64,000 nucleotides of DNA from Rhodocyclales bacterium. Its GTDB lineage: Bacteria; Pseudomonadota; Gammaproteobacteria; Burkholderiales; Rhodocyclaceae. The position numbers and the translations under genes were made by a program. Below the pieces are notes generated by a model. That model made no database searches. It had not been told where the DNA came from and saw only the letters and a program-made list of their open reading frames with translations. Below are positions 54,844 through 63,913 of the stretch, in pieces. The stretch covers positions 1-64,000 of the forward strand of contig JAQGMF010000029.1 of the NCBI GenBank assembly GCA_028292505.1, written 5' to 3'. Numbering within the stretch: position 1 is the stretch's first letter; every line of letters starts with the position of its first letter.

Positions 54844-56727
54844 ATGTTTGATGCTGTCCGCAACAATCGAAGAATCGTCCAGATTTTTCTGGCTGTCATT
54901 ACGCTTCCCTTCGCCTTCTTCGGTGTGGAGTCGTATCTGCGCGATGGGCCGGGAGATGCCGACGTCATTGCCAAGATCGCGGGCCAGAAGATTACCGCTG
55001 CCGAACTGGCAAACAAGATACATGAAGCCGCTGGCGATAAGCCCGACCCTGCGGTGATGAACACACCGGCTTTCCGCGATCAGGTGCTGAACTCCATGCT
55101 CGACGAACGCGCCATGGCGCTGACGGCGAGTGATGCAGGCTTGGCTGTGCCGGCGTCACTGATTCAGGATGCATATCTGCACGAACCTGCATTCCAGGAG
55201 AACGGCAAGTTCTCTGCAAAAAAGGCTGAATACGTTCTGCAGGTGAACAACCTTACGAAGAACAGTTATGAGCAGCGCGTCAGCGACATGCTGTCGCAGC
55301 GCTTGTTGATGGTGCCGCTGGCGCAAGCCGCATCGGTTTCGAAAGCGACACTGGCGCGCTGGGTGGCACTGTCGGAAGAACAGCGCACGGTTGCAGAATG
55401 GAAAGTCGACGCCGCTTCTTTCAGACCTTCCGTGAAAATTTCGAACAATGCGGTACAGGATTACTACGACGAGAACGCTTCAAAGTTCGAAACGCCCGAA
55501 CGTGCGAAGGTCGAGTATGTCGTGCTGAATGCGGATGATCTGGCCAGCAAGGTTAAAGTAAGCGACGCCGATGCACGCAAGTGGTACGACGAGCATCCGA
55601 AGGATTACATGCAACCGGAAGAGCGTCGTGCCAGCCACATCCTCATTGGTGTGCCGGAAGGCGCCAAGCCCGAACAGAAGGCGGCCGCAAAGAAGAAAGC
55701 CGAGGAACTGCTCGCCAAAGTAAAGGCGTCACCAGGAAGTTTTGCGCAAGTAGCCAAGGCCAATTCGACGGATAATTCTGCTGCACAGGGGGGCGATCTT
55801 GGTTTCTTCCCGCGTGGTGCGATGGTGCCCGAATTCGAAGCTGCGGCCTTTGCGTTGAAGCCGCATGAAATCAGTTCGGTGGTGGAAAGCAAGTTCGGCT
55901 ATCACATCATCCAGCTGACCGATATGCATGGTGGCAAACCGAAATCCTTCGAGGAAGCACGCACCGATATCGTGAGCGCTCTGCAGAAGCAGGGCGGCAC
56001 GAAGATGCTGGCGGAATCGACTGATCAGTTCAACGATCTGGTTTTTCAGCAGCCTCTGACCTTCAAGCCTGTCGCCGACAAACTGGGTTTGACGATTCAA
56101 CGCAGCGATTGGATCGAGAAGGGTGTGGCGCCCGCAGGCGGCGTACTTAGCAACCCGCGCGCGCAGGCCGCGATTTTCTCTGCCGATTCGCTCAAGGAAC
56201 GCCACAACTCTGAATCGCTGGATCTGGGCAATGGCACGCAGCTGTCGCTGCGGGTGGTGGAATATCAGCCCAAAAAATTGAGGCCAATTGCCGAAGTACG
56301 CGCGCAAATCGAACAGCTACTGACTACGCAGCAGGCGGAGAAACTTGCAAAGGCTGAAGGCGAAGCACGTCTTGCAAAACTCAAAGCAGGTACGCCAGTG
56401 GCTGCGAGCTGGGGCGCAGCGCATGTAGTACAACGTCATGAAATGCCCAGTGACGAAGCGCGCAAAGCCGTCTTCCAGGATATCAAGAAATTCCCCGCCT
56501 ACGTGGGCACCATGACGCCGGGCGCCTATACGATTTATCGCATCGATCAGGTCAAGAAGCCAAGCATTGCGCTGGACGATCCGCGCATTGGCTTGTTCAA
56601 TCAGCAGTTCGCTCAAGTGTATGGCGCGGTGGATTTCCACAGCGTACTGTCAGGACTGCGCGCCCGTCAAAAAGTGGAGATATTCAAGGAACGTCTTGCG
56701 AAGTCGGACGCTCCTGCGGCTGAGTGA
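54844..56727 (+). CDS. ppiD: periplasmic folding chaperone / peptidyl-prolyl isomerase PpiD
   Basis: A 627-aa membrane-anchored chaperone. A single N-terminal membrane helix (IVQIFLAVITLPFAFFGVESY) is followed by a SurA-N-like domain (residues about 35-200) and a parvulin domain at about 255-365 (RRASHILIGVPEGAKPEQKA, GGDLGFFPRGAMVPEFEAAAF, SKFGYHIIQLTD). A C-terminal domain completes it. Length and order match E. coli PpiD (623 aa), which holds newly translocated proteins at the Sec exit. Position after hupB is conserved. Confidence 0.95.
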   Translation: MFDAVRNNRRIVQIFLAVITLPFAFFGVESYLRDGPGDADVIAKIAGQKITAAELANKIHEAAGDKPDPAVMNTPAFRDQVLNSMLDERAMALTASDAGLAVPASLIQDAYLHEPAFQENGKFSAKKAEYVLQVNNLTKNSYEQRVSDMLSQRLLMVPLAQAASVSKATLARWVALSEEQRTVAEWKVDAASFRPSVKISNNAVQDYYDENASKFETPERAKVEYVVLNADDLASKVKVSDADARKWYDEHPKDYMQPEERRASHILIGVPEGAKPEQKAAAKKKAEELLAKVKASPGSFAQVAKANSTDNSAAQGGDLGFFPRGAMVPEFEAAAFALKPHEISSVVESKFGYHIIQLTDMHGGKPKSFEEARTDIVSALQKQGGTKMLAESTDQFNDLVFQQPLTFKPVADKLGLTIQRSDWIEKGVAPAGGVLSNPRAQAAIFSADSLKERHNSESLDLGNGTQLSLRVVEYQPKKLRPIAEVRAQIEQLLTTQQAEKLAKAEGEARLAKLKAGTPVAASWGAAHVVQRHEMPSDEARKAVFQDIKKFPAYVGTMTPGAYTIYRIDQVKKPSIALDDPRIGLFNQQFAQVYGAVDFHSVLSGLRARQKVEIFKERLAKSDAPAAE

Positions 56728-56741
56728 TCAATCGAGCCTGT

Positions 56742-56777
56742 AAAGAAAAAGCGCTGCCGAGGCAGCGCTTTTTCTTT
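56742..56777. terminator. bidirectional terminator between ppiD and fabI
   Basis: AAAGAAAAAGCGCTGCC, two bases, then its perfect complement ending in CTTTTTCTTT. The 17-bp palindrome has T-runs on both strands and sits between two convergent genes. Confidence 0.92.
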
Positions 56778-56791
56778 GGCAAAGCTGCTGT

Positions 56792-57583
56792 TCAGAGACC
56801 GTCGATTGTGCCTACTGCAATATTGTTGAAGCCAGCATCGACATAGGTCACTTCGCCGGTAATGCCCGAAGCGAGATCGGAGCAGAGGAAGGCGGCAACG
56901 TTGCCCACTTCTTCGATTGTCACGTTACGGCGCAGCGGTGCATTGCGCTCATTGAAAGCGAGCAGTTTGCCAAAACTGCCAATACCGGAGGCGGCAAGCG
57001 TTCTGATCGGACCTGCCGAAACGGCGTTGGCGCGCGTGCCTTCCGGGCCGACGGCGGTTGCAATATAGCGCACCGAGGCTTCCAGGCTGGCCTTGGCCAA
57101 GCCCATGACATTGTAATTTGGCATGGTACGTACTGCACCCAGGTATGAGAGAGTCAGCAAGGAACCGTTGCGGCCCTTCATCATCGGGCGTGCTGCCTTT
57201 GCCAGCGCCGCGAAGCTGTAGCTGCTGACGTCGTGCGCAATGCGAAATGCATCGCGGCTGAGTCCTTCGAGGAAGTCGCCGGTCAGGGCTTCGCCTGGGG
57301 CGAAGGCCAGTGAGTGAACCAGGCTATCCAGACTGTCCCAATCCTTGCCGAGCGCTTCGAACAGTCCGCTGATTTGCACGTCTTCCTGTACGTCGCAAGG
57401 GTATACGAGCTTGCTGTCGAACTCGGCGGCCATCTTCGTAACACGCTCTTCAAAACGTTCATTCTGATAGGTAAAGGCGAGCTCCGCGCCTTCCCTGTGC
57501 ATGGTCTTGGCGATGCCGTAAGCAATCGAGCGGTTACTGAGGAGGCCGCAAATCAGGATTCGCTTGCCGGACAGAAAGCCCAT
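56792..57583 (-). CDS. fabI: enoyl-[acyl-carrier-protein] reductase (NADH)
   Basis: A 263-aa short-chain dehydrogenase that completes each cycle of fatty-acid elongation. [26 protein letters not shown] holds the FabI-type nucleotide site. The active-site Tyr and Lys appear in [22 protein letters not shown] (Y-x6-K spacing of FabI). [15 protein letters not shown] is also typical. The start at 57583 follows GGAGA by 7 bases. It would be the target of triclosan-type inhibitors. Confidence 0.97.
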   Translation of the reverse strand: MGFLSGKRILICGLLSNRSIAYGIAKTMHREGAELAFTYQNERFEERVTKMAAEFDSKLVYPCDVQEDVQISGLFEALGKDWDSLDSLVHSLAFAPGEALTGDFLEGLSRDAFRIAHDVSSYSFAALAKAARPMMKGRNGSLLTLSYLGAVRTMPNYNVMGLAKASLEASVRYIATAVGPEGTRANAVSAGPIRTLAASGIGSFGKLLAFNERNAPLRRNVTIEEVGNVAAFLCSDLASGITGEVTYVDAGFNNIAVGTIDGL

Positions 57584-57712
57584 GTGATTCTCCAGAGAAA
57601 AAGCGGAATTATAGCGGCGAGACCCCGATCGTGCGGAACGCATGCAAACATGTGTTCGCCGAGGCAGTGCTGCACACGGAACCCGCGATGCGGGTTCCGT
57701 GCATTTGAGGTG

Positions 57713-58552
57713 TTACTGGATCTTTGCTTTGCTCATCAGCTCGGCAATATGTTTTTGTACGATTTGCTGCGTGAGCGATTGTTTTACTTTGTCGCTGACT
57801 GCCTCGAAGGCGGGTGCCACTGGCTTGCGCGTGTCCTCAAGCAGAATGACGTGATAGCCGAAACTGCTCTTCACAGGTTGCTTGGTGTACTGGCCTTTTT
57901 CGAGCTGCGTGACGCTATCGCCGAAGTTCGCAGCGTAGTCTTGCGCGCGGCCCCAGCCGAGATCACCGCCGGTATCTTTGGTGCCTTCATCCTTGGATTG
58001 CTTGGCGAGCTCTTCGAACTTGCCGCCCGCATCCAACTTCTTGATGATGGCCTGCGCGTCTTCTTCCTTGTCCACGAGGATATGACGAACATGGTAATCC
58101 TTGTCGCCGAGGAGGCTCACCTGGTGGTCATATTCGGCGTGAACGTCCGCGTCGGACACGGGATGTTCCTTCACGTACTGATCGAGGTACAGGCCGAGCA
58201 GAATGCTTTGGCGGGCGAGATCGACCCGTGCAACAGCCTGATCGTTCTTGTCCAGTCCACGTTTGCGGGCTTCCTGCGCCAGTAGCTCGCGTTTGATGAG
58301 TTCTTCGCGCACGGCGCTACGTAGCTCGGGCGTGTTTTGCTGTCCCTGTGCGGTTTGATCTTCGATGAGCAAGTCAGCCATGCCTGTGCTGATCGCGCCG
58401 CCGTTCACCACCGCCAGCGGGGTCTTGCCGGAGACGGCAGCTTTGGAGGCTGCAGTTGCGGCCGTGGATTTCTTGGTCGTCTGTGCCGAAGCGGGCACGC
58501 TGACGATCGTGCCTACGAGGACGGCGGCCAGGAGTGAAAGTTTGAGATTCAT
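57713..58552 (-). CDS. periplasmic parvulin-type peptidyl-prolyl isomerase
   Basis: A 279-aa exported protein. The signal peptide MNLKLSLLAAVLVGTIVSVPASAQ is followed by an Ala/Thr/Lys linker, a SurA-N-like helical part (about 45-130) and a parvulin domain with HVRHILVDKEEDAQAIIKKL, GGDLGWGRAQDY and SFGYHVILLEDTRKPVAP. This is the PpiC/PrsA-like single-parvulin class found in betaproteobacteria. It is the second periplasmic isomerase within 4 kb and is transcribed toward fabI. Confidence 0.9.
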   Translation of the reverse strand: MNLKLSLLAAVLVGTIVSVPASAQTTKKSTAATAASKAAVSGKTPLAVVNGGAISTGMADLLIEDQTAQGQQNTPELRSAVREELIKRELLAQEARKRGLDKNDQAVARVDLARQSILLGLYLDQYVKEHPVSDADVHAEYDHQVSLLGDKDYHVRHILVDKEEDAQAIIKKLDAGGKFEELAKQSKDEGTKDTGGDLGWGRAQDYAANFGDSVTQLEKGQYTKQPVKSSFGYHVILLEDTRKPVAPAFEAVSDKVKQSLTQQIVQKHIAELMSKAKIQ

Positions 58553-58600
58553 CGACGTTCCTTGTGTGTGAAAGAGAATTGCCTGGTTGAATGGCAGGTG

Positions 58601-58936
58601 TCAGGCAGCAGGCGTACGTGCCGATCCTGTTTGTAGTGATCCGACTCGCGCTTGCGCCGATGCTTCCTCTGGCGTGAGCGCGATGATACTCAGTGCATGG
58701 ACTTCGCACTGCATGAGTGCTGATAGTGCGGCATAGATCAGGCGATGGCGCGCGACGGATGTCAGGCCTTCGAATTTCTTCGATATGACAAACAGATTGT
58801 AATGCCCGCCGCCGGATGCCGCTCCCGCGTGACCCGCATGGCGGGCACTATCGTCATACAGCTCCACCCGCGTAGGTGCCAGTGTGCCAAGCTGTTCGCG
58901 TATGCGGTCTGCGATATTGCCACCAATGCTGCTCAT
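58601..58936 (-). CDS. bolA: BolA family protein
   Basis: A 111-aa BolA-like protein. IADRIREQLGTLAPTRVELYDDSARHAGHAGAA (in part), then GGGHYNLFVISKKFEGLTSVARHRLIYAAL and EVHALSIIALTPEEA. The conserved His near residue 65 in RHRLIY and the FEG loop are present; BolA proteins pair with monothiol glutaredoxins on Fe-S clusters and can affect morphology genes. Its ATG overlaps the yciB stop by four bases, so the two are coupled. Confidence 0.93.
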   Translation of the reverse strand: MSSIGGNIADRIREQLGTLAPTRVELYDDSARHAGHAGAASGGGHYNLFVISKKFEGLTSVARHRLIYAALSALMQCEVHALSIIALTPEEASAQARVGSLQTGSARTPAA

Positions 58937-59565
58937 GAGCCTTGCTTGCTTTCATGCGGCAGATGACGCCAGATGAAGATGCCTTGGGTCAGCATGAAAA
59001 CGCACATCAGCGCTGTGCTGATGAACATCTTGAAGTTGAACCAGGCTTCTTCGGAATAGTTGTATGCAACATAGATATTTAGCATGCCCATACAGAAGAA
59101 GAAAATGATCCACGCCACATTGAGACGACCCCAGATATCTGCAGGAAGTTCCAGTTCCGTCCCGACCATACTTTGCAGCAGATTGCGTTTCCACATCAAC
59201 TGTCCCAGTAGTAGCGTACCGCTGAGCAGCCAATAGAAGATACTGAACTTCCACTTGATGAAGGTGGGACTGTGGAACCAGACCGTCAGACCGCCGAACA
59301 CTACCGCAAGTGCCAGAGCCGCGAGCAGAAGCTTGGGGACGGGTTGCTTGCGCCATTTGAGCCACAGCACCTGCAGTGCGATGGCGGCGACGACCACGAC
59401 CGTCGCCAGTATGGTCGGCGCTTCCTGCGGGCCGACGATACCGCCAGACACCATGAAGCCGAGCCAGTTGGTGGCCAGTTGCGCGGCCCATTCGCGGTGA
59501 GCGTGCGCATATTTGAAGGAGCCGTAGAAAAATATGACGGGCAGCAAGTCGAAGAGGAATTTCAT
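58933..59565 (-). CDS. yciB: inner-membrane septation protein A (YciB/IspZ)
   Basis: A 210-aa protein with five to six hydrophobic segments. MKFLFDLLPVIFFYGSFKYA at the start, FSIFYWLLSGTLLLGQLMWKRNLLQSMVG (in part) and WGRLNVAWIIFFFCMGMLNIYVAYNYSEEAWFNFKMF (in part) match the family. It is needed for normal cell shape and envelope synthesis in E. coli and septation in Shigella. Co-transcribed with bolA. Confidence 0.94.
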   Translation of the reverse strand: MKFLFDLLPVIFFYGSFKYAHAHREWAAQLATNWLGFMVSGGIVGPQEAPTILATVVVVAAIALQVLWLKWRKQPVPKLLLAALALAVVFGGLTVWFHSPTFIKWKFSIFYWLLSGTLLLGQLMWKRNLLQSMVGTELELPADIWGRLNVAWIIFFFCMGMLNIYVAYNYSEEAWFNFKMFISTALMCVFMLTQGIFIWRHLPHESKQGS

Positions 59566-59623
59566 GGCTGGGGATTATAGTCGAGAGCGTGTTACGAGCA
59601 TGTGCGGCCGATGGGCGGCCCGT

Positions 59624-60973
59624 TCAAGCAAAAGCCGGCAGCGAAATTCTGACCAGCAGGCCGCCACCGGGGCGCGGCAGCAGGTCGAGTCGGCCATTGT
59701 GGAGGCGCACGATGCGCTCCACAATAGCCAGTCCGAGTCCCGAGCCGTGTACGTTGCTGCGAGCCTCCTCCAAGCGCGTAAAGGGCCGCTTGAGGCGTTC
59801 GACCTGGTCCGGCGGGATGCCTGGTCCGCGGTCCGCGACTTCAATGCATACGTCTTGTCCGCGTGTTGTCAGGTGCAAATCGATGGGCTTGCCCTCTCCG
59901 GCATAGCGCCAGGCATTGTCGATCAGATTGGTGACGGCGCGGCGCATCGACTGCGTGCGGAGTATTTGTGGTGCCACCGCGGTGCATGCGAGATCGACCT
60001 GCAGGCCGCGGCGCGTATAGGCATCCGCTATGTCGCGGAGGAAGGCACACAGATCGCAGGCGCCCGCCACTTCGGCCTGCGCATCGCGGGCGAAATCGAG
60101 GAACTGTCCGATGATACGATCCATTTCGTCAATGTCGGCGCTCATGGCAGTGACATCTTCCGCAGTGGCACCGGAGAGTTCGATGCCCAGCCGTAAGCGC
60201 GACAAAGGTGTGCGCAGATCATGCGAAACGCCAGCGAGAATCAGCGCACGATCCGATTCGAGCTGTGTGAGGTCACGCGACATCTGGTTGAATGCGTTGG
60301 CCACCGCGACGATTTCTTCCGGTCCCTTTTCGTCCAGTGGCGGCGGCAACTCACCTCGGCCGACGGTGCGAGCCGCGTGCTCCAAGGCTTTGAGTGGGCG
60401 CGTAATGCCGAACACCAGCAGATAGGCGCCGAGCAGAGACAGCAGACCGGTGGCGATGCCCCAGCCGATCCAACCGGCAACGCCGCCGCGTGAGATGCGC
60501 TCCGCCGGGATCATCAACCAGTACTGATCTTCAGGCGCTTCGGGATCGAGAATGAAACTGATATAGAAGCCGGGCCGCGCGTCAATTGCTGAAGCCAGCC
60601 GCGTCTCCGGCCCCAAGCGCTGACGCAGCTCGCGGGCGAGATTGCGGATCAGGTCCGAGTCCTCGGCCGGTGTTACCTGATCATCGGACTCGGCGGGATA
60701 AATGCGTATGCCTTCGATGCTGGTGAGGTCGCGCAGCAGCGCCGCTTGTTGCGTCGTGTCAGAAGCGAGCAAGGCCGCGCGTGTGAGATTGACGACGCTT
60801 ACCAGCATCTGCGCCGTCTGGCGCGTGCGTGGCTTGATGGCGAATTGGCTGTATATCTGAAACCAGGCGAACAACGACAGTCCCATCAGCAGCACGATGA
60901 GCAGAAAGGTTCGCCATAGCAGCGTGCGCGGCCACGGAAAACGCAATCCAGTCAGCTTGCCGCGAGCTGCCAC
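59624..60973 (-). CDS. envZ: osmosensing sensor histidine kinase EnvZ
   Basis: A 449-aa two-component kinase. A first membrane helix (about 20-42), a periplasmic part, a second helix (about 168-192), HAMP, and HisKA with H251 in AGVSHDLRTPLSRLRLGIE follow in order. The HATPase domain holds NLIDNAWRYAGEGKP (N box), EVADRGPGIPPDQVE (G1) and GSGLGLAIVERIV (G2). The start codon is GTG directly after the ompR stop, so expression is tightly coupled. The length matches E. coli EnvZ (450 aa). Confidence 0.94.
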   Translation of the reverse strand: MAARGKLTGLRFPWPRTLLWRTFLLIVLLMGLSLFAWFQIYSQFAIKPRTRQTAQMLVSVVNLTRAALLASDTTQQAALLRDLTSIEGIRIYPAESDDQVTPAEDSDLIRNLARELRQRLGPETRLASAIDARPGFYISFILDPEAPEDQYWLMIPAERISRGGVAGWIGWGIATGLLSLLGAYLLVFGITRPLKALEHAARTVGRGELPPPLDEKGPEEIVAVANAFNQMSRDLTQLESDRALILAGVSHDLRTPLSRLRLGIELSGATAEDVTAMSADIDEMDRIIGQFLDFARDAQAEVAGACDLCAFLRDIADAYTRRGLQVDLACTAVAPQILRTQSMRRAVTNLIDNAWRYAGEGKPIDLHLTTRGQDVCIEVADRGPGIPPDQVERLKRPFTRLEEARSNVHGSGLGLAIVERIVRLHNGRLDLLPRPGGGLLVRISLPAFA

Positions 60974-61711
60974 CTACTGCGCGCCCTCGGCATGCTTGGC
61001 GCCATCGGGTACGAAGACGTAGCCGAAGCCCCATACAGTCTGAATGTAGCGGGGACGCGCGGCTTCTTCCTCGATGAGTTTGCGCAGGCGCGACACCTGC
61101 ACGTCGATGGAGCGATCGAAAACATCGTATTCGCGGCCACGCGCGAGTTCCATCAGCTTGTCGCGCGAGAGCGGTTGGCGCGGATGCTGCAAGAGCACCT
61201 TGAGCAGTGCGAACTCGCCGGTTGTCAGCGGAATATCTTCGCCATTGCGCGTCAGCCGGCGTGCCGACAGGTCGACGCTGACTTGGCCGAATTCGACGAC
61301 GGACTCTTCTTCACTCGGCGCGCCCGGCAGATTCTTCGGGCGTCGACGCAGCACGGCATGAATGCGTGCAACCAGCTCACGCGGATTGAAAGGTTTGGGC
61401 AAGTAGTCATCGGCGCCGACTTCCAGACCGACGATACGATCGACCTCGTCGCCGCGTGCTGTGAGCATGATGATCGGCAAGGCGTTGTCGCTGGCGCGCA
61501 AGCGACGACAGATCGACAGGCCGTCTTCACCGGGTAGCATCAGGTCGAGCACCAACAAGTCGTGATGCTCGCGCGCCATGGCGCGGTCCATCTGCGCTGC
61601 GTCAGCGACAGCCTTGACGGCAAAACCCTGTTCGGCAAGATAGCGATCGAGCAAGCCGCGCAAACGGGCATCGTCATCCACGACCAGAATACGGAAGCGT
61701 TCTTTGTCCAT
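60974..61711 (-). CDS. ompR: two-component response regulator OmpR
   Basis: A 245-aa regulator with a receiver domain (phosphoacceptor D56 in LLVLDLMLPGEDGLSICRRL, acidic pocket VVDDDARLRGLLDRYL, Lys in PKPFNPRELVARI) and a C-terminal winged-helix DNA-binding domain (SRDKLMELARGREYDVFDRSIDVQVSRLRK, in part). Similarity to E. coli OmpR runs along the whole chain, including QTVWGFGYVFVPDG at the end. It is followed directly by envZ. Confidence 0.96.
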   Translation of the reverse strand: MDKERFRILVVDDDARLRGLLDRYLAEQGFAVKAVADAAQMDRAMAREHHDLLVLDLMLPGEDGLSICRRLRASDNALPIIMLTARGDEVDRIVGLEVGADDYLPKPFNPRELVARIHAVLRRRPKNLPGAPSEEESVVEFGQVSVDLSARRLTRNGEDIPLTTGEFALLKVLLQHPRQPLSRDKLMELARGREYDVFDRSIDVQVSRLRKLIEEEAARPRYIQTVWGFGYVFVPDGAKHAEGAQ

Positions 61712-61803
61712 GGCCGCATCCTAAGCGCAACGGCGACGGATGTCAGCCCGGCATGACCCTTCGTGGCGCTCAAGTGTGAGCAACTGTTGCCGGCAGGCGT
61801 CAG

Positions 61804-61820
61804 GCTTACATTTGCTTACA
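61804..61820. promoter_or_regulatory. 10-bp-spaced direct repeat, possible OmpR-family binding site
   Basis: GCTTACA occurs at 61804-61810 and again at 61814-61820, exactly 10 bp apart. On the minus strand this is GTAAG-N5-GTAAG. OmpR-family regulators bind tandem half-sites about 10 bp apart. The site lies 93 bases upstream of ompR and 104 bases upstream of the divergent exported-protein gene, so it could control either or both. Confidence 0.45.
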
Positions 61821-61923
61821 AGCTGCTACCAAACACCTACACCCCCGAGGTCGACATGGTCGAAGATACGGTTGTAGCAAGGCGCGTTCGCCGCGCTACC
61901 TCGGGCCGTACTGGATGATCGAC

Positions 61924-62316
61924 ATGAAGCACCTCCTTCTCATACTGTTGCTTGTAGCCGCCGGCGTTGCGCATGCCAGCGACCACGAGCCGCGCTGGCG
62001 GCCTTCGGGTGACCGCGCTGCGCAGCATGAGGCGGAGCGTGACAACCCACCTGATCGCAGAGCCGAGCGCTTCGCGGAACGACGCGAACGCCTGCGTGCG
62101 CTACGCGAGGAAATGCTGCGCGCGCAGCCGCGACCTCAGTCCGAGCGTGAAGAGGATGCGCGTCGCATGCCGCCAGATCGCGGGGAATATGCGCGATCGC
62201 CACTGGCACCGCCTTCGAGGGACGCGGAAGGATTGCGCCGACTGTCGCCCGAAGAGCGCCGGGAGTTCCGTCGCCAGATTCACGAGGCGGGACGCGATGT
62301 TTACCGTGGTCGATGA
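61924..62316 (+). CDS. small exported Arg/Glu-rich protein
   Basis: A 130-aa product. A Sec signal (MKHLLLILLLVAAGVAHAS) is followed by a highly charged, low-complexity chain (RRAERFAERRERLRALREE, then SREEDARRMPPD-like segments) ending RRLSPEERREFRRQIHEAGRDVYRGR. The LSPEERREFRRQI tail is common in proteobacterial periplasmic proteins of unknown function. The start is the second ATG (MKHL), since the first lies three codons upstream without benefit. It is divergent from ompR-envZ and could be a periplasmic stress or sensing factor; that is inference. Confidence 0.7.
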   Translation: MKHLLLILLLVAAGVAHASDHEPRWRPSGDRAAQHEAERDNPPDRRAERFAERRERLRALREEMLRAQPRPQSEREEDARRMPPDRGEYARSPLAPPSRDAEGLRRLSPEERREFRRQIHEAGRDVYRGR

Positions 62317-62337
62317 CGTAGGAATACGGGGGGTTAT

Positions 62338-63861
62338 ATGACAAAATACGTATTGCGAATGGCATATTTTCCGGTGTTGGCAGCGATGCTCATCATGCCC
62401 GTTCTGGCTGCTGCTGGCATGGGGCCGGCCGATGCGTTTCACTTGTTGAGCCGGACGGGTTTCACGCCCAACCCAACGGAAATCAGCCAGTACGCGGGCC
62501 TGTCGCGTGAAGCGGCCGTCGACCAGTTACTGGCCGGTGTGACGACGCGGCCTGTGACGCCTTATCCAGCTTCTGTCAGCGGCGATGCTGGTTTTCCGCG
62601 CGCTCGCATGAACGAGTCGGACAGGCGTGACTTCGTCGCCGACCAACGCTTCAGGACATACGATCTGCGCGCCTGGTGGCTGGGTGAGATGCTACAGACA
62701 CCTTCACCGCTGACAGAGCGTATGACGTTGTTCTGGCATAACCATTTCGTATCGAGCGAACAGAAGGTGCGCCTGGCAAGCCTGATGCGCGATCAGAACC
62801 AGCTGTTCCGGGAAAATGCCATTGGCAATTTTGCCAAATTGTTGCATGCCGCGTCGAAAGACCCCGCAATGGTGATTTATCTCGACGCAGCGACCAATCG
62901 TAAGGAGAAGCCCAATGAAAACTTCGCACGAGAAGTGATGGAGTTGTTCACGTTGGGCGAAGGTCACTACAGCGAACAAGACATCAAGGAAGCGGCGCGC
63001 GCCTTCACGGGCTGGAGCGTCGAGCGCCGCGACGGACAGTTCGTCTACCGCAGCATGTGGCATGACGGCGGCGAAAAAACGATCTTCGGCAAGACTGGCC
63101 GTTTCGATGGTGATGAGGTATTGGATTTGCTGTTGGCGCGCAAGGAGACCTCCGAATTTCTCGTGACCAAGCTATGGCGCGAGTTCGTTTCGCCACAGCC
63201 CGATCGTGGCGAGGTCGAACGTATCGCAACGATCCTGCGCGAACAGCACTACGAGATGAAAACTGCATTGCGCGCGCTGTTCCTGAGCAAGTCCTTCTGG
63301 GATCCGGAAAACCGTGCCGCCCTTGTGAAATCGCCGACCGAGTTGGTTGTCGGCAGCCTGCGTGCGCTGCAGATCAGCGTGCCGGACCCGTCGCCTTTCA
63401 TCCGTACGCTGCATGTGCTTGGACAAGACCTGTTTGCACCACCCAACGTCAAAGGTTGGCCGGGCAATGACGTCTGGATAAACGCTTCCACTTTGCTTGA
63501 ACGCAAGCAGTTTCTGGATCGCTTGGCGCGTGCCGAGGAATTCGGTTCGGCCGCGCCGCGTCAGGCCCCGCAGATGGACACCAGGGCGCCCGAAACCGCC
63601 GGTGTGCCTGGCGCCGATGATCCAGCAGCCCGGCAGCGCAGCGCATTCGTCATCCAGAAGGTGGCGGCGCAACGGCAACGCGCGTTCGAGGCGCTACGCA
63701 ATATCAGATTGGCGCCGCAGTCCTGGAGCGAATCGCTGGCACGCAATGGTCTGGATATGCAGAACGCATTGCTGGCGACAGCCCCGGTGGCTGCACCGGC
63801 GATGGGCACACAACTCACGCTGCGGTCGGTGTTGCTGGATGCAGCGTATCAAGTTAAGTAA
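62338..63861 (+). CDS. DUF1800 family exported protein
   Basis: A 507-aa DUF1800 protein. It has an N-terminal signal-like segment (MAYFPVLAAMLIMPVLAAAGM), then DAFHLLSRTGFTPNPTEISQYAG, LTERMTLFWHNHFVSSEQKV, NENFAREVMELFTLGEGHYSEQDIKEAARAFTGW (in part) and PNVKGWPGNDVWINASTLLERKQFL. These are the conserved blocks of the family, whose function is unknown and which is nearly always encoded next to a DUF1501 protein, as here. Confidence 0.93.
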   Translation: MTKYVLRMAYFPVLAAMLIMPVLAAAGMGPADAFHLLSRTGFTPNPTEISQYAGLSREAAVDQLLAGVTTRPVTPYPASVSGDAGFPRARMNESDRRDFVADQRFRTYDLRAWWLGEMLQTPSPLTERMTLFWHNHFVSSEQKVRLASLMRDQNQLFRENAIGNFAKLLHAASKDPAMVIYLDAATNRKEKPNENFAREVMELFTLGEGHYSEQDIKEAARAFTGWSVERRDGQFVYRSMWHDGGEKTIFGKTGRFDGDEVLDLLLARKETSEFLVTKLWREFVSPQPDRGEVERIATILREQHYEMKTALRALFLSKSFWDPENRAALVKSPTELVVGSLRALQISVPDPSPFIRTLHVLGQDLFAPPNVKGWPGNDVWINASTLLERKQFLDRLARAEEFGSAAPRQAPQMDTRAPETAGVPGADDPAARQRSAFVIQKVAAQRQRAFEALRNIRLAPQSWSESLARNGLDMQNALLATAPVAAPAMGTQLTLRSVLLDAAYQVK

Positions 63862-63913
63862 GTCCGTGAAATGAGCAGGACAATGCTGCGGGCATATGAA
63901 GGAGGAGGGCCTT

